DNA of 64,000 nucleotides from Mesoplasma lactucae ATCC 49193 (GTDB taxonomy: Bacteria; Bacillota_I; Bacilli_A; Mycoplasmatales; Mycoplasmataceae), in contig NZ_CP023668.1 of assembly GCF_002441935.1 (NCBI RefSeq), positions 1-64,000 on the forward strand, in the 5' to 3' direction. Both the position numbers and the translations under genes were made by a program. The notes beneath the pieces are model-generated. The model ran no database searches and was not told the DNA's origin. It saw only the letters and a program-made list of their open reading frames with translations. Below are positions 52,906 to 64,000 of the stretch, piece by piece (position 1 is the first letter of the stretch; every line of letters starts with the position of its first letter).

Positions 52906-53647
52906 TAAATTAATTTTAAAAGACATAAAAAAAAGCTTCAGTAAAAAAGAAGTTTTAAAAGATATAAATATAAATTTTGAGTCCGGAAAAGTATACGGAC
53001 TTTTAGGAAATAACGGAGCGGGGAAAACTACTTTAGTTAGAATTCTTTTTAATGAAATCAAACCAGATGGTGGTTCAATTCAATATACCGGACAAAACCA
53101 AGCCTCAATTAATTATGACAATTGATATTATTTCACCGAAAATCATGATTTACCATTGGAATTTTCAACATATGAATTCTTATGAACTGATGCCATGCTT
53201 GCTAAAATTAGTGAAGAAGAATTTAAAAAAAGATTAGAAAGTGCTCAAAAAATAATTCCTATTAATTTTGATTTAAAAACAAAAATTAAAAAGCTTTCAT
53301 CAGGACAAAAGAAAATGGTTTCTTGTTTAGCAGCACTAATTTGTAAACCTAAAGTTATTTTCTTAGATGAACCAACAGCTAATTTAGATCAAGAAAATAA
53401 GGGTATTATTGTTGATCTAATAAATGCTTTAAAAAATGAAAACAGAATTATCGTAGTAATCACACACTTGATTAAAGAAATTCAAGATTCTTTAACTGAT
53501 GTTGTGATTATTGATGATGGAATTGTTAAAAAAGAACAAAAGTTAACTTCTAAGGATGATGCTTATCAAATTTTCCAAAATACCATTAAGACTGGAAAAC
53601 CAAAAATTCAAAAAACTAAAAAAATGGAGGAATTCTTAAATGGGTAA
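52895..53647 (+). CDS. ABC exporter ATPase
   Basis: 250 residues: GNNGAGKTTL, signature LSSGQKKM, VIFLDEPTANLD, VVITHL. The size and signature (SSGQ for SGGQ) match ATPases of ABC-2-type exporters. It starts inside the secreted-protein gene and overlaps the permease by 8 nt. Likely substrate: the secreted protein's partner, a peptide or a drug; not determinable here. Confidence 0.88.
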
Positions 53648-55199
53648 TTTTGAAAACACAATGTACTTAACAAAAACTAGATTTAAAGCACTTAAATTCA
53701 AGAAAAGAAACTTCATCTTATATGGTGTAATAATGAGTCTAATTTTATTATGTGCAATTGGAATTGGAGTCATTGGAGTTACTAGTAAGTATCCAGATGA
53801 TTTAAGAACTTTTACAAATATTGTAGTAACTATTGAAACTATAATCATTGGAGTATTTTGCATTGTTATGAATGTTTGAATTTTTAGAATGGAGAAAGAT
53901 ACAAAAATAATTAAAAATGAACAGCATTATGGATATAATAGTCGTTCAATTTTCCTTTCGCGCTTAATCGAGTCTCTTGCTTGAGTGGTCTTAATTCTTG
54001 TTTCAATAATAATTATTAACTTAATATTTGCTGCAGGATTTGGAGCGTTTAACAATGTTAGTTTATATAAATCTTATTTAATCGCTCTTGGATGATTTGC
54101 AATTATGGCAATTATGGCAACAGCCTTAACTATTTTATTTACAACGTTTGCTTCTATAATTTGAAGTACATTATCAACTGTTCTTTTAGTTATCGTGTTA
54201 GCTATTTTTCCAGCAATCGGTTCAATAAACGCTATACCTTCAAGTCAAGATGATTTTGATCAATATCAAAATATCTTAAGATATCAAAATACAAGTAAAC
54301 TATATCCTGCTTTGAAAAGTGATAAGTATACAAAAATTTATGATAATTGAGAAGGCTTCATTATGTATTCTTCGTGGGAAGAGAAAACTTTTGGTTGACA
54401 AGAAAAATGAATGAATCCTAATAGTGAATTCGATTTATCTGAAATTAGGAATTTCTATATTACTTTTGATTCAATATTCAGAAATAATGAATCAGAGTTT
54501 GAAAAGTTTAAATACACTGATATTCAAAATTTTTATAATAAAAACGCAGCCGATAAAGTAAATGCTGAACCAATTAGAAAATTATTAAAACAAGTTTCAA
54601 AAATGGATACTGGAAATTACAAAGAATTAATTTCTATCTTGGAAGATGTCTTTTCTGATGACGATTTATCGTGAGGAATGAGATATTATGATCCATATGG
54701 AGACACAGGAAGTTATGATAACAAAATAACTTGAGAAAGTATGGCTAAAGATAGAAAGGCAACACCAGCAATGGTTATGTTTTACCAAGTCTTTGTAAAT
54801 GCAATGAATAATGTGATTGAAGATATATCAGAAATCTCACATGCAACTCCAGAACAATTAGAGAATATTAAAAAAAGCAGCTACATCTCAGAATTAGCTA
54901 ATAATACCAAGAAAAGAGCTTTTTATAATCCATTTACTCAATTTAACTTAATGTTTAGCGGAGTTGATTATAAAAATGAATTAGGTTCAAATACTTTAGC
55001 TAGTCAAGACAGTGCATTTAGTGCTGTTCCAATCATGAAAATGAATAAATTACCAACTACTGATAATCCTGAAGATTGAAAAGATATTAAAGGTGTTAGA
55101 GTTGTTAAAACTGAAGGTTTATATGTTGGATACTTAGTTTTAAACGGATTAATTATCTTTGCAAGTTACTGAATCTTTAAAAAACAAATTCAAAAATAA
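53640..55199 (+). CDS. ABC-2-like permease with large extracytoplasmic loop
   Basis: 519 residues. Helices near 28-50, 60-82, 105-135, 142-170, 180-200 and a last one at 495-515; between the last two lies a polar region of about 290 residues, probably outside the cell. This is consistent with ABC-2-type permeases with an inserted domain. It forms the membrane half of the exporter with the 52895-53647 ATPase. Several Trp are TGA. Confidence 0.75.
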
Positions 55200-55215
55200 T
55201 TAATATTATTCTTAA

Positions 55216-55250
55216 CAAAACGTAAAATTTAATTACGTTTTGTTTTTCTT
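55216..55250 (+). terminator. terminator of the exporter operon
   Basis: AAAACGTAA/TTACGTTTT stem followed by T residues. Confidence 0.8.
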
Positions 55251-55294
55251 TTGCAAAGACATTATTTTTTTGTTTTAATCTGATTAAATTTTCA

Positions 55295-55377
55295 TTGAAA
55301 AAAAGAATATTAATCCTTATAATTAATTATGCTTACGACACTTTTAACCCCGGACAAGTTAAAGGAGATTAGCAATC
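55295..55377 (+). promoter_or_regulatory. rplM: rplM promoter and L13-type leader
   Basis: TTGAAA (55295-55300) and TATAAT (55318-55323) with a 17-bp spacer: the best promoter in the window. The leader forms CUUUUAAC/GUUAAAGG (55341-55348 with 55358-55365), which overlaps the AAAGGAG ribosome site. L13 leaders of Bacilli are autoregulatory hairpins; this looks like a minimal counterpart. Confidence 0.65.
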
Positions 55378-55851
55378 ATGAAACAAACAACTTTAATCAA
55401 AGCTTCTGATATCAAAAAAGATTGATGAATCGTTGACGCTGAAGGACAAACAGTTGGGAGATTAGCTACACAAGTAGCTATGGTATTAAGAGGGAAACAC
55501 AAACCTACTTTCACTCCACATATCAACAATGGTGATCACGTTATCATCATTAACGCTGACAAAGTAGCCTTCACAGGTAAAAAAGAACAAGGGAAAAACT
55601 ACTACCACCACTCAATGTACCCTGGTGGATTAAAACGTAGAAACGTTGCCACTGTAAGAGAAAGAAAACCAGAATTCATTTTAGAAAACGCAGTTAGACT
55701 GATGTTACCTAAAGGAGTTCAAGGACATAACCAATTCCGTGCATTACACGTATTTGCTGGAACTGAACACCCTTACGCTGCACAACAACCAAAACAACTT
55801 GTTGTAAATACTACTAAGAAAAAATCACTTAAAGAAGGAGGACAAGAATAA
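55378..55851 (+). CDS. rplM: ribosomal protein uL13
   Basis: 157 residues. [33 protein letters not shown] and the [28 protein letters not shown] segment are diagnostic. uL13 is an early 50S assembly protein. The stop overlaps the rpsI ATG by one base. The two adjacent Trp near the start are TGA codons. Confidence 0.98.
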
Positions 55852-56249
55852 TGGCAGATAAAAAAGTAATTTATCGTGGAACTGGTAGAAGAAAATCTTC
55901 TACAGCTCAAGTTATCTTAACTCCTGGAACAGGGAACGTTATTGTTAACGGAAAACCTGCTTTAGAATTTTTCCCATACGCAACTTTAGTTCAAGATCTT
56001 GAACAACCATTAGTTGCAACTGGAACTGAAAAAGACTTCGATATCACAATCACTGTTAGAGGTGGAGGATTCACTGGTCAAGCAGGAGCTGCTAGATTAG
56101 GAATCGCTAGAGCTTTATTAGAAGCTTCAGAAGATTACAGAAAACAATTAAGAGCAGTTGGAATGTTAACTCGTGACGCACGTATCAAAGAACGTAAAAA
56201 ATACGGATTACGTGGAGCACGTAGAGCACCTCAATTCTCAAAACGTTAG
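55851..56249 (+). CDS. rpsI: ribosomal protein uS9
   Basis: 132 residues. [27 protein letters not shown] at the start and [20 protein letters not shown]-type tail, whose final Lys-Arg reaches the P-site tRNA, are present. It forms a two-gene operon with rplM. Confidence 0.98.
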   Translation: MADKKVIYRGTGRRKSSTAQVILTPGTGNVIVNGKPALEFFPYATLVQDLEQPLVATGTEKDFDITITVRGGGFTGQAGAARLGIARALLEASEDYRKQLRAVGMLTRDARIKERKKYGLRGARRAPQFSKR

Positions 56250-56273
56250 TATTCAGAAATTGAAGAAACTATG

Positions 56274-56308
56274 AAAAGAAACCAAAATTATTGGTTTCTT
56301 TTTGTTTT
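56274..56308 (+). terminator. terminator of rplM-rpsI
   Basis: AAAGAAACC/GGTTTCTTT stem with a T-rich tail. Confidence 0.85.
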
Positions 56309-56393
56309 TAAACCTCATGATTCTATTTCCGTTTCATTGGAAAAGAAAGTGTAAAAACAGGCTTATTTAACCGTTTTTAAATCTGCTTATAAA

Positions 56394-56460
56394 TATAATT
56401 AAAGTAATAGAAGTTAATAGATTATAAGTTAACTTAACTATGAAAGGAAAATGGGTAAAT
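56394..56460 (+). promoter_or_regulatory. fruKA promoter region
   Basis: TATAAT at 56394-56399. The leader has the start-like ATG at 56440 in frame with fruK; the family alignment favours ATG 56461. No fructose-regulator gene is seen next to the operon. Confidence 0.55.
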
Positions 56461-57399
56461 ATGATTTATACAATTACGTTAAATCCAGCAATTGATCATG
56501 TTATTGAAACAAAAGATTTTGTTCTCGATGAAACAAACTACTATCAAAATGATTATCAAACAATTGGTGGAAAAGGGATTAATGTTGCTGTGTTATTAAA
56601 CAACCTTCAAGCACAAGTTAATGCACTTGGGATTATGGGAAAAGATAATAGTAAAGTCTTTTTAGAAAAATTTAAAGAAATTAACTTACATAATAACTTT
56701 ATTATGTTTGACGGAAACACAAGAACCAACTATAAGATAAAAGATCTTGATAATAACAAAGAAACTGAACTTAATGGGTTAGGTGACAGTTTTGATGCTC
56801 ATAAATTCAAAGATGGAATGGAATTTTTAAGAAAGAACTTAAAGGCAAATGATTTAGTTATTGCTTCTGGTTCTGTTCCAACATCATTACCAGATGGTGT
56901 TTATTTTCAAATTGGTGAACTAGTTGAAAAGAAAAAAGCTATCTTTATTCTTGATTCATCTAAAAAATGAAGTTTAGAAGGGATTAAAGCTCATCCTTAT
57001 TTAATCAAACCTAACTTGCAAGAAATTTGTGAGTTGTTAAAAATTGAATTTAGAAATGATTATTCTTTATCTGATTTAGAAAATATGATTCTTGAGGTTA
57101 GAAAACTTGGAGCTAGAAATATTTTAGTAAGTATGGGTGGACAAGGCGCTTTATACTTTTCTGAAAATGATGAACTTTATAAGGTTGGGATTGCTAAAGG
57201 TAAAGTTGTTAACTCAGTTGGAGCTGGTGATAGTATGGTTGGTGGCTTTGCTTATGGACTAGTAAATAATTTCTCAATTGAAAAAACCTTACAATATGCA
57301 GCAGCTAGCGGTGGAGCTACTGCATTTAGTGAGTGAATTGGTTCAAAAGAATTAATTGAAGAACTTGTACCAACTATTATGATAGAAAAACTAAAATAA
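56461..57399 (+). CDS. fruK: 1-phosphofructokinase
   Basis: 312 residues, PfkB family; phosphorylates fructose-1-phosphate to fructose-1,6-bisphosphate. The canonical start MIYTITLNPAIDHVI fixes ATG 56461. GGKGINVAVLL is the substrate motif and NSVGAGDSMVGGFAYG the anion hole with catalytic Asp. fruA follows after 10 nt, so import and the next step are co-expressed. Confidence 0.96.
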
Positions 57400-57409
57400 G
57401 GATAAAACA

Positions 57410-59506
57410 ATGGCATTAAAAGATATGTTTCGTTCAGAGACCTCTTTTTTTGGTTTAGAAATTAAATCTAAAGAAGAAGTTTTAGAATTTTTAAGTGATA
57501 AATTTTTAGCAAATAATATTGTTAATAGTTATGAAGATTTATTACAAGCCTTAAATGATCGTGAATCACAAGATTCTACCGGAATTGGGGATGGAATTGC
57601 CATTCCCCATGCTTTAAATCCTTGTGTTTTAAAATCAACAATTGGTTTTGTTAGATTAAAAGACCCAATTGACTGACAAAGTTTAGATGGTTCATTAGTT
57701 GATTTAGTGTTTTTAATCGCTACTAATGGTAGTGATGGAAATGAACACTTAACTGCTTTAAGCGGACTTTCTCAAGTCTTAGTTAAACCAGAAAACCAAG
57801 AAAAACTAAGACAAGTTAATTCTTTTGAAGAATTACAAGAAATCTTTTCTGAAAAACCAGAAGAAGAAAAACCAAGACAAGAAGCTAAACCTGAACATTA
57901 TGAATTGGTCGGGGTTACTGCTTGTCCAACTGGGATTGCACATACCTATTTAGCACAAGAAAAGCTTTTAGAAATTGCAAAACAACTTGGAGTTAGTGCT
58001 AAAATTGAAACCCAAGGTCGTAGGGGAGTTGAAGACAGATTAACTCCTGATGATATTAATAATGCAAAATACATTATTTTAGCACATGATAAAGATTTAG
58101 AAGGAATGGATCGTTTTAACGGCAAAGAAGTTATTGATACTTCAACTCAAAATGCGATTTATCATACTAAAGATTTAATTGCAGATTATGATAAACAACC
58201 TAAAAAGAAAATTAAAGCTAAAAAAACAGATGACAGTGTTGGAGAATTAGATTTAAAGAAATTCAAAGACTTTAAAGGAGTTTTATTAGCTGGAGTTTCT
58301 AAAATGTTACCTTTTGTTGTTGCTGGGGGAATTTTATTAGGATTAGCTTTCTTAATTGATTTCATTGCTTTAAAAGGTGACGTTCCAGTCAACGATGTAA
58401 ACGCTTTTGGAACCGTTAATAAAGGAGCTGGCTGATTTGCTGGTTTAGGGAAAGTTTCTATGTCAATGATGGTACCAATCCTAGCAGCTTATGTTGCTTA
58501 TGCATTGGTTGGAACTCAAGGTTTAATGCCAGGATTAGTAGCTGGAATCATTGCCAATCAAGACACTTTACTTTATGTAAAGAATGGTCCGACTCCTGAC
58601 GCTCCTTGAACTAACCTTTGAGGAAGATTGCTACCAAGTAATCTAGAAACAAATTCTGGATTCTTAGGTGGAATTGCTGGAGCATATCTAGCTGGAATTC
58701 TAGTCTTTGGTTTAACAATGGCTTTTAGAAACTTTTCAAAAAGCTGAACTGGTGTGAGGGATATTGTTTTAATCCCTGTTCTTTCATTACTTGGAGTTGG
58801 AGTTGGAATGTTTGCTTTAAACATTCCACTTGGATATGCAATGTATGGAATTGAATGATTATTAAAACAATTAGCCTTACACAACTTACTAATCTTAGCT
58901 GCCTTAATACTTGGTATTATGGTCTGTGTTGATATGGGAGGTCCAATTAATAAGATTGCTTATGTAATTGGGGTTCTATCTGTAACAACTGGTGATGGTG
59001 GAATTGGTGTTATAACTGATGGTGCTAACCAAACAAACGTTTTAATGGCTGCTGTAATGTTAGCTGGAATGATGCCACCATTAGCCATTGCTTTCTCAAC
59101 TCAAGTCTTTAGAAAGGCTTGAACTAACAAACAACGTGATGCTGCAAAAGCTAACTGAGTTATGGGATTATCATTTGTAACTGAAGGAGCAATTCCATTT
59201 ATGATTGATGACTACAAACGTGTAGCTGTTTCATCAATGGTTGGTGGAGCTTGTGTTGGTTTATTAGCTGGTGGATTAAAAATCGGAATGCCAGCTCCAC
59301 ACGGAGGAATCTTTGTTTCTCCTTTAGCAAAATCATATCTATTTTCAGAAAATGGAATTGCTGGAAATGGTGGAGCTGCTGTTGGATTTGGAATTGCTAT
59401 GTATATCTTAATTCCGTTTATTGGAATGGTGATTGCTGGAAGTATGATGGGTGCTTGAAGAAGTCATGATATTAAAAAAGGTAAATTACAATTAACAGAA
59501 GCTTAA
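57410..59506 (+). CDS. fruA: fructose PTS EIIABC
   Basis: 698 residues, three fused domains. EIIA (about 1-150) has the phosphoryl His in IAIPHALN. EIIB (about 160-265) has the active Cys in TACPTGIAHTY. EIIC (about 280-690) has about nine membrane helices with GLSFVTEGAIPF and MPAPHGGIFV. It imports fructose as fructose-1-phosphate, the FruK substrate. Many Trp are TGA. Confidence 0.97.
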
Positions 59507-59534
59507 TTACTAAACTAAGTTATTCTTAATAATT

Positions 59535-59570
59535 AAAATAGTTACTAAAACTAGTAACTATTTTTTGTTT
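59535..59570 (+). terminator. terminator of fruKA
   Basis: AAAATAGTTACT/AGTAACTATTTT stem followed by T. Confidence 0.9.
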
Positions 59571-59620
59571 TTAAGAGAAGATAAAAACACTTATTATAAA
59601 CTTATAAATGTATAGGGCTA

Positions 59621-59629
59621 TGGTATAAT
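59621..59629 (+). promoter_or_regulatory. promoter of lipoprotein gene 1
   Basis: Extended -10 TGGTATAAT at 59621-59629, about 50 nt before the start codon. The flanks carry TTATAA-rich repeats. Confidence 0.65.
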
Positions 59630-59678
59630 GCTATTATAAAAACACGTTATAAATTATAAAAAAATGAGAGGTTAACAA

Positions 59679-62486
59679 ATGAGAAAGCTATTAGCAATCT
59701 TGGGTTCTGTGTCACTTATAGCTTCATCTAGTTCTGCAGTTGTTGCTTGTACATCAACTAAAGAAACTAACAAAGTTAATGATGAGACATATTTTAATAA
59801 TAATCTTGCTAACATGATGGGAGCTGGTTTTGATAAAGCCAAAGCTCTAATCTTAGATGATCAATTTGGGATTTCACAAACACAAACTTTAAAAGGGTTA
59901 AGCAATATTAAAGCTAGCAAAACTAATCCTGATTTTAATCCTAATGATGGTAATTTAAACAACCATTCAATGAGTGGTGATGTGATTTCAAAATACTTTG
60001 GTAACCAAGTGATTGGTGATAAAGCTATAACTGGTAAAAATATCTCTTATGGAAATCAAAATGGAGAAATGGATGGAATTTCAGCATTAATTCCAGATCA
60101 AATTCGTCCAATTTATGAACGTGTAATTTCTGTTTTTAAAGGTTCTGAAACCTTTATTGAACCTTTTATGAATGCTAACTCATTAAACCAAAACTTAGAT
60201 GGAATTTATAATTTAGCTTCTGGATTTGGAACAACTGTAAATGATTTAATCAATAAATTATTACAAGCCTTAAAAGTTGATGTTTCTGGTTTTAATAAAT
60301 CAATTAGTGGTGCTATTACTAGTGTTAATGGGGTATTTGGATCTGAAGTTGTTAACCAAATCAGAAATGTTTTAACCCACGTTGGAAATGATTATGATAC
60401 CTTAGTTAATAATGCTCATAAAGATATTACAGATAATGTCCATAAATTTAGTGACATTAGAGGATATGTTGATACTCAAATTGAATCAATTCTTGATCAC
60501 ATTGTTGATTTTGATAGTGATGATGGCTTAGAAATTCCTTTTATGATTTCTAGTTTACAAACAACAGGAACATTAACTAGTTTAGAAGCTAAGATTATTA
60601 CTTTAGTTGATACTTTAATTAAAAAACAAAATGTACCAATTAATCCAGCTTTAAAAGGAATTGATGCTAAAAGTGCTGAAACAGCACTTATGCCTTTACT
60701 TCAACCAATTGTTTCTTTAATTATGGTTTCAAATGTTGCTTTTCAAAAATTAGATCAATATAAAGATTACGAACCAATTGATAAAGAACATTTATTTGAC
60801 GCCAAAATTAAGAATTATGATTGATTAAACACATTTAGTGATACTGCTATTAATGACCAAACTTCACCAGTTTTAGCTGATAAAGCTTTAAATATTAACT
60901 ACTTTGTATCTAATTTAAATTACTATTTTGGAAAAATCCAAGATGCTGATGATCAAGCAACTTATCGTTTACAACAACTTTTATTCTTATTATTTAATGA
61001 TAAAAGTGATAAACAAGAAAACAAAAACATTAATTATGGAGTTCAAAATTCTACTTTATTAAGCCACATTTACAATATTGGTTTTGGAATTGGATATCTT
61101 GAAACTTTACCACCAGATGATGCTGGAGAAGATTATGATTCAACTTTGAACCTAGCTCTTATGACTTGTTTAAGTTCACCACAAATTAAAACTCAAATTA
61201 TGGATGGTTTAGTAAAACCTATAATTCTTGGATTAATTAATGGTGATGATTGAAACTATGTTGTTGTGATTGTAAATGATATATTAAATACCATTTTAAA
61301 AGGTAATTTAATTCCAGCTTTAAATAATTATCCAACAAGTGAAATTATTAAAGCAGTTCAAAGAATCTTACAAAACTCAGTTAATAACCCTGATTTCTTA
61401 GCTTTCCCATTTAGAAGTTTGATGATGGGAGATTTAAGTAAATTAATTAAAGGAGTTAATATTCCTGACAATATTAAAAGTACAATTGATATTATTTTTG
61501 GACAAGGAAATAAGAATCTTTTTGGTTTATTAAATAAACCATTATGACAAATTCTATCTTTATTTGGAATGAGTGTTGGTTTACCTGGGATTAAAGGAAC
61601 TATTATTCCTAATTTCGGAGATCAATTCACTTTATTATCAATTCCAGAATTAATTTCATTATTAAACTCATACATGAATAATGTTTTTCCAAATGAAAAG
61701 AACTTGTCTAAATATGTAACTTATAAAAAAGATAAAGATGGAAAAGACACAACTGAAATTGATTTAACTCATTCATTAGAAATCTTTAATTTAAAACCCA
61801 AACTAGTTATTGATTTAATTATGCAAGTGATTGGTACAAAAACCGATGGAACAGATAACTTAATTTCTAAATTCTTAAGTGCTTTATTTGGAATTACAGC
61901 TGATGGAGGTCAAACTCCACCAAGCCCAACTTCAAAAACAATCACAGTTCAATTAGCTGATGATAGTGGAGACAAACCAAGTGATGGAGGAGATACACCA
62001 ACTCCACCAACTGTCAAAATTACAATTGATGTTCAAGGAGCTTTAAATGTCTTAGGTTTTGAAGGGTCAGATACTTATAAAAATCCTTCATTATTAGGAG
62101 ATATCATGCAACTATCTTTACCTTTATTAAAGGTAACTGGTGATACATTTACTTTAGCTGATGAAAGTGTTTTCAAAATCGACTTAATGAATAGAGAATA
62201 TAAAAACTTTATTTCCTTATTTGATATGTTTACATCACCAGCTGACTATCAAGACATGATTAGAACTTTTGTCACAGATGATAGTATTTATAACTATCAA
62301 TATGACCCAAGTAGTGTGAAATACTTTGCTGATACTAATAAGAAATTAGTAAAAAGTTATGATTTCACAATTACTTTTAAAAATCCAATTGATGGGACAA
62401 ACACTAAATATTGATTTAGTGTCAAAAGAAATTCGAATGCAGAAGTCTTTGAATTCTATAACGTTGTAAATAATACAATTATTTAA
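59679..62486 (+). CDS. large surface lipoprotein 1
   Basis: 935 residues. MRKLLAILGSVSLIASSSSAVVAC is a lipoprotein signal with lipobox VVAC (Cys 24), followed by a short polar tether and KAKALILDDQFGISQ. The rest is a long extracellular domain rich in Asn, Asp, Leu and Ile, with a Pro/Asp/Gly-rich linker near residues 740-785. It is paralogous to the gene that starts at 62531 and continues past the window. No function is recognisable; Mollicutes lipoproteins of this kind serve as adhesins or variable surface antigens. Three in-frame TGA codons break it in the standard code. Confidence 0.8.
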
Positions 62487-62530
62487 AAATTAGAAAAATC
62501 TAAATTAAAACAGAAAGGAGCAATTAAATA

Positions 62531-64000
62531 ATGAAAAAATTCTTATCACTTCTAGGTGCGATTACAATTACAGCTTCAAGCGTATCAACAGTTGTTGCTT
62601 GTGGTTCAAAAGACAACACAACAAAAGTTGAAGATAATAAAATACCTGAAACTCAACAAGTAAAAGATATTCGTCAACAATCAGTTGAAGAAGCTAAAGG
62701 CTATATTTTAGCTGATGCTTATGGATTAAACCTAAAGAAAACCGTTGAACAAGCTTTTGCAGCATCAAGTAGTGACTCACCATTAGTTAATGGAGATACT
62801 TTAAGCAGTGCTAATCTAAAAGGCTTAAATATTAACGGAACTAAAGGAACTGACTCACAAGCTTTAGTTGATTTAATTAATAACTCAAATATTAATATCC
62901 CAATTATTAACAAGCAATTTAAAGACATTATTATTCCTGGAGTTAATGAAACTCTTGGTGATTTAATTGCTCAAAACGGTAGTGCAGTTGCAAATATTAC
63001 TAAACTATTACAAAAAATGCCAATTACCCAATTACTTTCTGCTTTTGGAGCCGCTTCTGGTCCTCTACTTGGAGTGATTGCACCAAAAATTGCTGATGCG
63101 ATTAAAGGATTAAATCTACCTGGAGTGATTGGAGATAACTTAGATATCTTCTTAAACGGAGTTGCTAGTGGATTATTAACAACTGCAAATGGTTTTTATA
63201 GTAAATATTCAGTTGATGCTTCTTTAGAAGAAATTGATAGTTACTTAACTTTAGATCCAGCAATCATGAACCAAACAGTTAATGAACTACAAAAAAGTTT
63301 ATATGCATCAATCTTTGCTTTAGTTGGTTATGCTAAATTCCCAGATACTTACCAAACATATGGACTTAATACCTTATTATCTAATAAAACAGTTGACTTA
63401 TGATGAAATTTGACAGGCGCTGGTACATTCACTATGCCTGATATTACAATTCAAAACACATTATCATTGTTAATGAATAAACCTGAAAATGCAGCTTGAA
63501 ATAATTCAAAAGCTAAACCAGGATTAGTGAAAGAAAAAAATGGGGTTTTAAAATATGCTTTACAAACCTTAAAAATTCTTGAAGTTTTAATAGCAACTTA
63601 TGATTCTACTTTAAATGATAATTTTGTTATCAATGATGCAAATCATTTGTTTGATGCAAATCAAGATAACAATTCTTATTTAAAAAACTTTACAAACAAA
63701 AAAATTCCTTATGAAGTAAAAGCCATGGGCTCTAATGGTATTCATCTAGATTATTTACTGAATAAAATTGGATACTTCTTTTCTAATAATGAAGAAAACG
63801 GATTTCGAATTTTAAAACTTATGAATATTATTTTCTGAAGTATATCTTCAAACGGTAATACTAATCTTGAAAATATTTATGAGTTAATTAGAAGTGCTTA
63901 TTATTCATCACAAGGATTTGGAGCAGGAGCAAAATTAGGATGAGGAGGTGCTTCACTTGTTCTTGGAGGAGCTTTAACTAATGTGTTGTTACCAATTCTA
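62531..64000 (+). CDS. large surface lipoprotein 2 (partial, runs off the window)
   Basis: At least 490 residues; the frame is open at 64000. MKKFLSLLGAITITASSVSTVVACGSK carries lipobox VVAC (Cys 24). The segment SVEEAKGYILADAYGLNLKKT aligns with KAKALILDDQFGISQTQT of lipoprotein 1, and the repeated LLxxLG-type helical blocks match too, so they are tandem paralogues. AGAAAGGAG lies 7 nt before the ATG and there is no terminator between the two genes, so they are likely one operon. Confidence 0.8.

Noticed and set aside
1-64000. tRNA, rRNA, insertion sequence or prophage genes
   Set aside because: I saw no cloverleaf-like sequence, rRNA segment, transposase motif, terminal inverted repeats or phage structural gene. 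A tRNA scan would be needed to exclude tRNA genes formally.

Overview
The window is a low-G+C Mollicutes chromosome segment read with the code in which UGA is Trp (table 4). Nearly every long gene carries in-frame TGA codons where its family has Trp, and no long frame closes on TGA alone. The S10-spc-alpha block without rpmD, the lipoprotein paralogues, the fructose PTS, the ECF energising module and above all a 2'-deoxyguanosine-type purine riboswitch close to the Mesoplasma florum class point to the Entomoplasmataceae/Spiroplasmataceae. The species cannot be told from sequence reading alone.

Layout. (1) 1-560: a compact locus with a 19-residue hydrophobic peptide, a structured 5' UTR and a convergent small RNA complementary to that UTR. 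(2) 553-10953, minus strand: two paralogous ABC importer operons (ATPase, two permeases, membrane-anchored binding protein). The first is led by a RecB-like nuclease gene and a 2'-dG-type riboswitch, the second by an unrelated structured leader and a 50-codon small ORF. Between them lies a seven-copy degenerate repeat array. (3) 11221-23451: a defence-like island interrupted by alaS. It holds an HTH regulator plus OLD-type ATPase-TOPRIM nuclease with a palindromic operator, a PHP-SMC-like ATPase fusion with an overlapping small acidic partner, a DpnII-type GATC restriction-modification pair, and a KAP-type membrane P-loop NTPase carrying a frameshift. (4) 23527-26072: two poorly characterised genes, divergent around a strong inverted repeat. 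(5) 26186-41270: the S10-spc-alpha ribosomal protein block with secY, adk, map, infA and rpoA. (6) 41321-46282: a small unknown protein, folA, ecfA1-ecfA2-ecfT and truA. (7) 46283-46860: three tandem ~100-bp small-RNA units facing a second hydrophobic-peptide transcript. (8) 47316-55199: a 1436-residue FtsX-like permease, then a secreted protein with its own ABC ATPase and permease. (9) 55378-59506: rplM-rpsI and the fruK-fruA fructose operon. (10) 59679-64000: two large paralogous lipoproteins, the second cut by the window edge.

The most novel signal is the pair of loci at 117-437 and 46280-46860. Both have a tiny hydrophobic peptide, a long 5' UTR presenting a hairpin loop, and a convergently transcribed small RNA whose 5' end is perfectly complementary (13 and 17 nt) to that loop. 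The two pairs differ in sequence but share geometry, as expected of type I toxin-antitoxin modules of the Fst/par style. The second locus has two further small RNAs with different seeds and no visible target here. Function is inferred; sequence and complementarity are seen directly.
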